Source: Tragulus kanchil | Taxonomy: Eukaryota > Chordata > Mammalia > Artiodactyla > Tragulidae | Length of the DNA stretch: 64,000 nucleotides | Direction: 5' to 3' | Assembly: GCA_022376925.1 (NCBI GenBank) | Contig: JAIOJX010000002.1 | Location: 64,318,001-64,382,000, forward strand | Shown here: positions 57,961-64,000 of the stretch, in pieces | Layout of the letters: every line of letters begins with the position of its first letter | Position numbering within the stretch: position 1 is the first letter of the stretch | The notes under the pieces: model-generated | What the model was told of the DNA's origin: nothing | The model's database searches: none | The model's input: the letters and a program-made list of their open reading frames with translations, nothing else | Program-made: the position numbers and the translations under genes

Positions 57961-58214
57961 ATTTTTTTAAACTTTTTATTTTATATTGGAGTATAGCCAA
58001 TTAATACTGTTGTGATAGTTTCAGGGTTGACAGCAGAGGATTCAACCATACATAAAGATGTACTCATTCTTCCCCAAACCCAACTCCTATCCAGGCTGCA
58101 ACATAACATTGAGCAGAGTACCATCAGAGTTCCATGTACTATGCAGGTCTTTGTTGATTATCCATTTAAATATGTATGTGTGTGTCCGTCCCAAACTCCC
58201 TAACTATATATAAT
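57961..58214 (-). mobile_element. L1 3' UTR fragment, antisense, copy 2
   Basis: Duplicate of 56842-57095 in duplication 21. Confidence 0.75.
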
Positions 58215-58645
58215 TTATTTTTAAATTTTTCATCAAAGATTACTATTGTAAATGCTGTATACATAGCACTAAATTAGCTACTAAAAGGATGTGGTCTTCA
58301 AATTATTTTTCATGCCCACTACACAGTAAAATTTCTCATCTTAAGTTTAAGCAATATTTGTAAAGGATGTCTGTTATCACTGTATTGTAATAGTGACATT
58401 TGAAGTTAAAACTTACATTTATTTTTTACATATGTCCATTAGGATCTAGACATTATGATGGTTTGCCCTCTACCATAATCCATTTAAACACTAGTTGAAT
58501 GTAATCTTCTTTAACAATTAAAATTGTGTCATTACTTTTTCTCTTTGAATTTATGTTTCAATTATACCTCTTCATAGAATCTGTATATTTGTGTTCCCTT
58601 TTACTTTTGTATTTTTTGCAACAAAGTATGTATGTTGCACATTTA

Positions 58646-58648
<3 letters not shown>

Positions 58649-58691
<43 letters not shown>
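58649..58691. repeat. GT microsatellite
   Basis: An uninterrupted GT run of about 42 bp in single-copy sequence between two duplications. Confidence 0.97.
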
Positions 58692-58693
<2 letters not shown>

Positions 58694-58987
58694 ATTACAC
58701 TTCAAAAGAGTAGAGTCTAGGCTCATTCTGCTTGTTAACAAGTTGGCCTCCTGCCTCAGTTTAATGAGTGCTGGCCAAAAAACAGAATCACAATAGCAGC
58801 CATCACAGCTCCAATGCTTGTAAGTGTTCTTTGAGCTTCATTTCCTACAGTTGGATGTGAAGAAGGCCAAATGACAGCAGCATGTGCTGTGAGTTATGTT
58901 GAAGAGGAGCTATAAGTTTGGGAACCTAAAGCTTTTATCATAAACAGTAAGCATGGTTGCCTTTTCATCCAGAGTAAGTTACTAAAT

Positions 58988-59190
58988 GGACTTTCCAGGT
59001 GGCTCAGTGGTAAGAAATCCGTCTGCCAAGTAGGGGACATGTGTTTGACCAGTGGATAATGAAGATCCCCTGGAGAAGGAAACAGCAACCAACTACAGTA
59101 TTGCTGCCTGGGAAATTCCTTAGACAGAGGAATCTGGCAGACTGCAGTCCTTAGGGTCGCAGAAGAGTTGAACACGACATAGTGACTAAA
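58988..59190 (+). mobile_element. Bov-tA SINE, copy 1
   Basis: ggactttccaggtggctcag, gaagatcccctggagaagga and tcgcagaagagttgaacacg in Bov-tA order, diverged. Its reverse strand gives a 120-codon open frame with no protein meaning. Confidence 0.88.
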
Positions 59191-60096
59191 CCACCACCAC
59201 AGGATATTGAATATGTCTGCCGTATAAAACTGTGCTATGCTTTGTTTCCTGTGCAAACATACATGAAAAGGTAGTGCTGAACAGAGAAACAGTGGCTCTG
59301 TTCACTAGACATGTGGAAATCCAAGAGAAAATTTTCTCTCAACGCTTACATTATTCCAAACATTAATTAAGCCCAGAAGAAAATTTTATCATTATAATTA
59401 TAACTAACAAACAGTTAATCAAAGCAATGTAAATTTTAAATTGTTATAATTATTACACACAAAATATAAGAAGTGTCTTAATAGAATAGTTAGGTCTTTC
59501 CCCCTATTGATAAATATGTTCATTGAAATGATGAGATAGGATTCAGTCTCAGTTCTGTCCCCTCCCGTTTTTCATTTTATGTAAGTAAGTACTAAAAAAG
59601 TCCATGAGATGGAAATGTTTTATTATAGTAATGTCACTCAGTTCTTTAAACATATTGCAAAATTACTTTATCTTTCATCAAAATTATTTTTAGTTACAAT
59701 CAGTGAACAGCTTCATTCATTTTTGTAGAAATCAGTGAATTAGAAACCACCTGATATGCAAAAGGACTCATTACTGAGTCTTAAAATCTTTCCCTGTCTC
59801 AGTACCAACTTTGGGCAACCTGGAATATTTTATACTTAAATACATGTGCCATTGTAAAATTCTCAATGACAGTTTTGAAATTCTTGGTGATATCCTCTCA
59901 TTGAGGATAGTACTTTAGTGAAAGCAGAAAAGAAGCAATCTGTACCTTGAGCACTGTTCTCAAACAGATTAGTATGCTGAAGATCATGTCATGTGCTGTG
60001 AGTTATGTTGAAGAGGAGCTATAAGTTTGGGAACCTAAAGCTTTTATCATAAACAGTAAGCATGGTTGCCTTTTCATCCAGAGTAAGTTACTAAAT

Positions 60097-60299
60097 GGAC
60101 TTTCCAGGTGGCTCAGTGGTAAGAAATCCGTCTGCCAAGTAGGGGACATGTGTTTGACCAGTGGATAATGAAGATCCCCTGGAGAAGGAAACAGCAACCA
60201 ACTACAGTATTGCTGCCTGGGAAATTCCTTAGACAGAGGAATCTGGCAGACTGCAGTCCTTAGGGTCGCAGAAGAGTTGAACACGACATAGTGACTAAA
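60097..60299 (+). mobile_element. Bov-tA SINE, copy 2
   Basis: Duplicate of 58988-59190 in duplication 22. Confidence 0.88.
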
Positions 60300-60714
60300 C
60301 CACCACCACAGGATATTGAATATGTCTGCCGTATAAAACTGTGCTATGCTTTGTTTCCTGTGCAAACATACATGAAAAGGTAGTGCTGAACAGAGAAACA
60401 GTGGCTCTGTTCACTAGACATGTGGAAATCCAAGAGAAAATTTTCTCTCAACGCTTACATTATTCCAAACATTAATTAAGCCCAGAAGAAAATTTTATCA
60501 TTATAATTATAACTAACAAACAGTTAATCAAAGCAATGTAAATTTTAAATTGTTATAATTATTACACACAAAATATAAGAAGTGTCTTAATAGAATAGTT
60601 AGGTCTTTCCCCCTATTGATAAATATGTTCATTGAAATGATGAGATAGGATTCAGTCTCAGTTCTGTCCCCTCCCGTTTTTCATTTTATGTAAGTAAGTA
60701 CTAAAAAAGTCCAT

Positions 60715-62888
60715 GAGATGGAAATGTTTTATTATAGTAATGTCACTCAGTTCTTTAAACATATTGCAAAATTACTTTATCTTTCATCAAAATTATTTTT
60801 AGTTACAATCAGTGAACAGCTTCATTCATTTTTGTAGAAATCAGTGAATTAGAAACCACCTGATATGCAAAAGGACTCATTACTGAGTCTTAAAATCTTT
60901 CCCTGTCTCAGTACCAACTTTGGGCAACCTGGAATATTTTATACTTAAATACATGTGCCATTGTAAAATTCTCAATGACAGTTTTGAAATTCTTGGTGAT
61001 ATCCTCTCATTGAGGATAGTACTTTAGTGAAAGCAGAAAAGAAGCAATCTGTAAAATACCTTGAGCACTGTTCTCAAACAGATTAGTATGACTGAAGATT
61101 GTCATGTGGAAACAGAATATAAAGAGACTGATTCAGTGATACTGTGTATCTGTGTACCTCTTGGAAAGGCTTTATATGTTTCTCTAAGTATCATTAGTTT
61201 CAGGACGGTAATGATAAAACTCTTTTCTCTCCCCGCTCACCTAAATATACAGTACAATCTGTGCGTTCAACAAAATGTGATTAGAAAAATTTAAAAATAT
61301 GGTATGATTTGCATAATTCATGAGTACATGAAAGGCAAAGAGCCAGATACTCAGATCTGCCAGTGATATCAAGATAATTACAATGAAATATTCAGCCCTA
61401 TTTATATCTTTAATTAAAAATAACATAAGGATTTGTTTTTCGCATTACTGTTGGTTTTGTTTTAATTTTGCATGGAATTTTTCACTTTAATATTGTCCTT
61501 GCATCTTAGCTAATGATCCTTAAAAATCATTTTGATTAGAATTTTGAACTTTATGGTATTTAAGTAATATATGGAAAAAAATGCTTCAAAGAGACAAATT
61601 ATCTGAAAAATGATACTTAGTACCTTTTTAGTATATTGGTTGCCACATTAGAAATGCCACTATTTGATTAAAAACAATGTCCAGAACAATGGTTATTGAT
61701 TGGTATATGTTAGTGGTAAGTTTTATAATCACTTTTCAATTATCCATGCTAATTAAAACCAACAGAACATAGATATTTGAAATGTGTGTCTGACCCTCAA
61801 ACTGAGATGGAAATGTTTATTATAGTAATGTCACTCAGTTCTTTAAACATATTGCAAAATTACTTTATCTTTCATCAAAATTATTTTTAGTTACAATCAG
61901 TGAACAGCTTCATTCATTTTTGTAGAAATCAGTGAATTAGAAACCACCTGATATGCAAAAGGACTCATTACTGAGTCTTAAAATCTTTCCCTGTCTCAGT
62001 ACCAACTTTGGGCAACCTGGAATATTTTATACTTAAATACATGTGCCATTGTAAAATTCTCAATGACAGTTTTGAAATTCTTGGTGATATCCTCTCATTG
62101 AGGATAGTACTTTAGTGAAAGCAGAAAAGAAGCAATCTGTAAAATACCTTGAGCACTGTTCTCAAACAGATTAGTATGACTGAAGATTGTCATGTGGAAA
62201 CAGAATATAAAGAGACTGATTCAGTGATACTGTGTATCTGTGTACCTCTTGGAAAGGCTTTATATGTTTCTCTAAGTATCATTAGTTTCAGGACGGTAAT
62301 GATAAAACTCTTTTCTCTCCCCGCTCACCTAAATATACAGTACAATCTGTGCGTTCAACAAAATGTGATTAGAAAAATTTAAAAATATGGTATGATTTGC
62401 ATAATTCATGAGTACATGAAAGGCAAAGAGCCAGATACTCAGATCTGCCAGTGATATCAAGATAATTACAATGAAATATTCAGCCCTATTTATATCTTTA
62501 ATTAAAAATAACATAAGGATTTGTTTTTCGCATTACTGTTGGTTTTGTTTTAATTTTGCATGGAATTTTTCACTTTAATATTGTCCTTGCATCTTAGCTA
62601 ATGATCCTTAAAAATCATTTTGATTAGAATTTTGAACTTTATGGTATTTAAGTAATATATGGAAAAAAATGCTTCAAAGAGACAAATTATCTGAAAAATG
62701 ATACTTAGTACCTTTTTAGTATATTGGTTGCCACATTAGAAATGCCACTATTTGATTAAAAACAATGTCCAGAACAATGGTTATTGATTGGTATATGTTA
62801 GTGGTAAGTTTTATAATCACTTTTCAATTATCCATGCTAATTAAAACCAACAGAACATAGATATTTGAAATGTGTGTCTGACCCTCAA
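60715..62888. repeat. Tandem duplication 23 (60715-61803, 61804-62888)
   Basis: Offset 1088-1089 bp. It overlaps duplication 22, so the first 390 bp occur three times. A T-run is one base shorter in the downstream unit near 61814. Confidence 0.92.
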
Positions 62889-63450
62889 ATAATTTTTATT
62901 TCAGAGACTTATGCTTTAGTAAACAAAATTGAAAGGAGCAACAAGAGACTTAAAAGATTAGATCATCCCTGAATCAATAGTATACTGTGTGTTCCTGGCA
63001 TCACTTAAAAGTTAAATATATTTAATTTCTATTACCTGGGAAAAAATCTGTATAATGTCTAGGGTTCAAAATAGATAATTAGCCTATGTTGTTTACTGTA
63101 TTTTAGATAATTAGATCATTGTGTGAATGAGGTCAAAACAGTTTTCCTTCCCATTACTAAATTTCTTTCAGGAAAAGAAATTACTGTGGACAGCATCTGA
63201 GCTAGTCAAAACCATGTTAAAGTTAAAATCCTCATTTTGTTAGGAGCTTGACAACACAGCCCCCAAATTTAAAGTTAATGTTTTCCTGGTAGTAGACTTT
63301 GTTTCATTTGTAAATAAAGAATAGTATATATAATATTTTGTATATTTTAAATTCCAAGTTTTGTGAAGCTGTTTAACAAAAATAAGTTTTAAATTCTAGC
63401 TAACAGTACAGAATAGTAAATCTGTTATTCATAATCACTCCTTCTAACAG
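62889..63450. other. Intron before exon G, nothing recognised
   Basis: Single-copy AT-rich sequence ending in the exon G acceptor. Confidence 0.6.
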
Positions 63451-63613
63451 GACAGACCACTTGTATGCCTTCTTCATTCAGTGGAGTCCAGAAATATATG
63501 CAGAAGATACTGGTGAATATACCAAAGAACCTGGATTTATAGTAGTAAAAAAGATTGAAGAATCTGAAACAAATGAGGATTCTACTAATGAAGCAGCAGC
63601 TAGAGAATGGGAG
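63451..63613 (+). CDS. OXR1: OXR1 exon G, pre-TLDc segment
   Basis: This 163-nt exon gives one base to complete the Arg codon of exon F, then 54 codons: TDHLYAFFIQWSPEIYAED, EPGFIVVKKIEES and AAAREWE. The acceptor is cttctaacag, the donor is gtaagg, and it ends in phase 0. It is single copy and is the last exon in the window. The TLDc domain should follow downstream. Confidence 0.95.
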
Positions 63614-64000
63614 GTAAGGAGAAACACGTGAAGCTTTCATTTATCTTTTTGCTTTGTGTGAATTTATAGTTTTATAGTAGGCAAAGTCGAGCGATCTTTA
63701 AAAAAGTAATTTTTAAAGGTTCACTGCACGTGTATATATGTGTTTATTGAATAAATCTGATTAGTAACTTTGGTTTATTCCTTTTGTCATCTTCCTTTTG
63801 CTTTAAAAATGCTAAGGAAGCAACCTATCAAGCAATAAAATTCCTTTTATTGAGTGAACTTTAGAATAATTACTATTTTACTGATTTTCATAAAACATTT
63901 TATTATGGACCTACATCACTTTGTTATCTCCTGCATGGAGGAGGTATAGCAGTTATTTAATGCATTCATGCCAGTTAGCACTCTTTCTAAAGCTCCTATC
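63614..64000. other. Intron after exon G, nothing recognised
   Basis: AT-rich intron to the end of the window. No repeat or further exon recognised. Confidence 0.6.

Larger units (their letters stand above)
56327..58566. repeat. Tandem duplication 21 (56327-57445, 57446-58566), contains OXR1 exon F
   Basis: Offset 1119 bp. The upstream copy of a T-run near 57417 is one base shorter than near 58537. Confidence 0.92.
58881..61107. repeat. Tandem duplication 22 (58881-59989, 59990-61107)
   Basis: Offset 1109 bp. Near the right edge the upstream unit lacks five bases (aaaat) present near 61053, and its last 20 bases are altered. Confidence 0.92.
3335..63613 (+). other. OXR1: OXR1 gene, internal part (seven distinct exons, four of them duplicated)
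   Basis: Translated exons read as the middle of oxidation resistance 1, a TLDc-family protein that protects cells, neurons especially, against oxidative damage. Exons A and B carry most of the LysM-like region and a Ser/Pro-rich linker. Exons C and D carry the GRAM-like region. Exon E is a long acidic, probably disordered segment, and exons F and G precede the C-terminal TLDc domain. All visible exons have AG acceptors and GT donors, and their phases join without a break: 108, 114, 153, 185, 752, 169 and 163 nt. The first exons and the TLDc exons are outside the window. The paralogue NCOA7 has the same layout, but the exon E to G sequence matches OXR1 as I remember it. Exons C to F each appear twice because of the tandem duplications, which I take to be assembly errors. 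Confidence 0.93.

Noticed and set aside
58894..59256. 120-codon minus-strand open frame, repeated at 60003-60365
   Set aside because: It runs through a Bov-tA SINE in antisense and has no splice or promoter context.
458..62888. A new kind of repeat-based biological system with 1.1-kb units
   Set aside because: The units do not share sequence with one another; each is a copy only of its own neighbour. Constant length with unrelated content, degraded junctions and run-length differences point to assembly overlap.
3335..63613. NCOA7 rather than OXR1
   Set aside because: NCOA7 shares the LysM/GRAM/TLDc layout, but the VESRDSLNSIALKF, DIDQLSG-like and SALLKEK segments fit OXR1 as I recall it. 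A protein search would settle this.

Overview
The window is vertebrate nuclear DNA from a ruminant artiodactyl. It is AT-rich, has GT-AG introns, and carries Bov-tA-like SINEs, CHR-type tRNA-derived SINEs, a Bov-A-like SINE, antisense L1 pieces and older mammalian fossils (Tigger/MER2, an ERVL-MaLR LTR, MIR). I cannot name the species. The commonest young SINE looks like a CHR derivative with its own 3' tail, unlike the cattle consensus sequences I remember.

The only gene I recognise is the middle of OXR1 (oxidation resistance 1) on the + strand. Seven different exons are visible: two LysM-region exons (3335-3442, 4860-4973), two GRAM-region exons (25198-25350 and 45917-46101), the long acidic exon (52188-52939), and two exons leading toward the TLDc part (56366-56534 and 63451-63613). 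Splice phases agree from exon to exon, apart from the long gap between exons B and C, which is also in phase. The 5' exons and the C-terminal TLDc exons lie outside the window. Everything else is intron.

The dominant structure is not the gene. I count 23 back-to-back duplications, 22 of them with a displacement of about 1.06-1.17 kb and one of 401 bp. They tile the window from 458 to 62888, and neighbouring ones often overlap so that short pieces occur three times. They cover single-copy intron, exons and transposons alike, and four OXR1 exons appear twice. The two copies differ mainly by homopolymer and microsatellite length. Several junctions carry a short, indel-rich, degraded version of the sequence that should be there, and one duplicated exon has a one-base frameshift. 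This pattern is best explained by untrimmed overlaps between neighbouring contigs or gap-fill patches, meaning an assembly artefact. Removing one copy of each would shorten the locus by about 24.8 kb, to roughly 39 kb.

Region by region: 1-8190, LysM exons, MER2, an internally deleted Tigger element and Bov-tA SINEs; 8191-18136, a solo ERV LTR, an ERVL-MaLR LTR and CHR SINEs; 18137-26520, a full-length young SINE, AT-rich intron, a TA/CA microsatellite and the first GRAM-region exon; 26521-37300, SINEs nested in antisense L1; 37300-47418, unique intron, a three-SINE cluster and the second GRAM-region exon; 47419-64000, the acidic exon, L1 3' ends, a short Tigger-family element and the last two exons. 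I found no RNA gene, CRISPR array or prokaryotic-type system.
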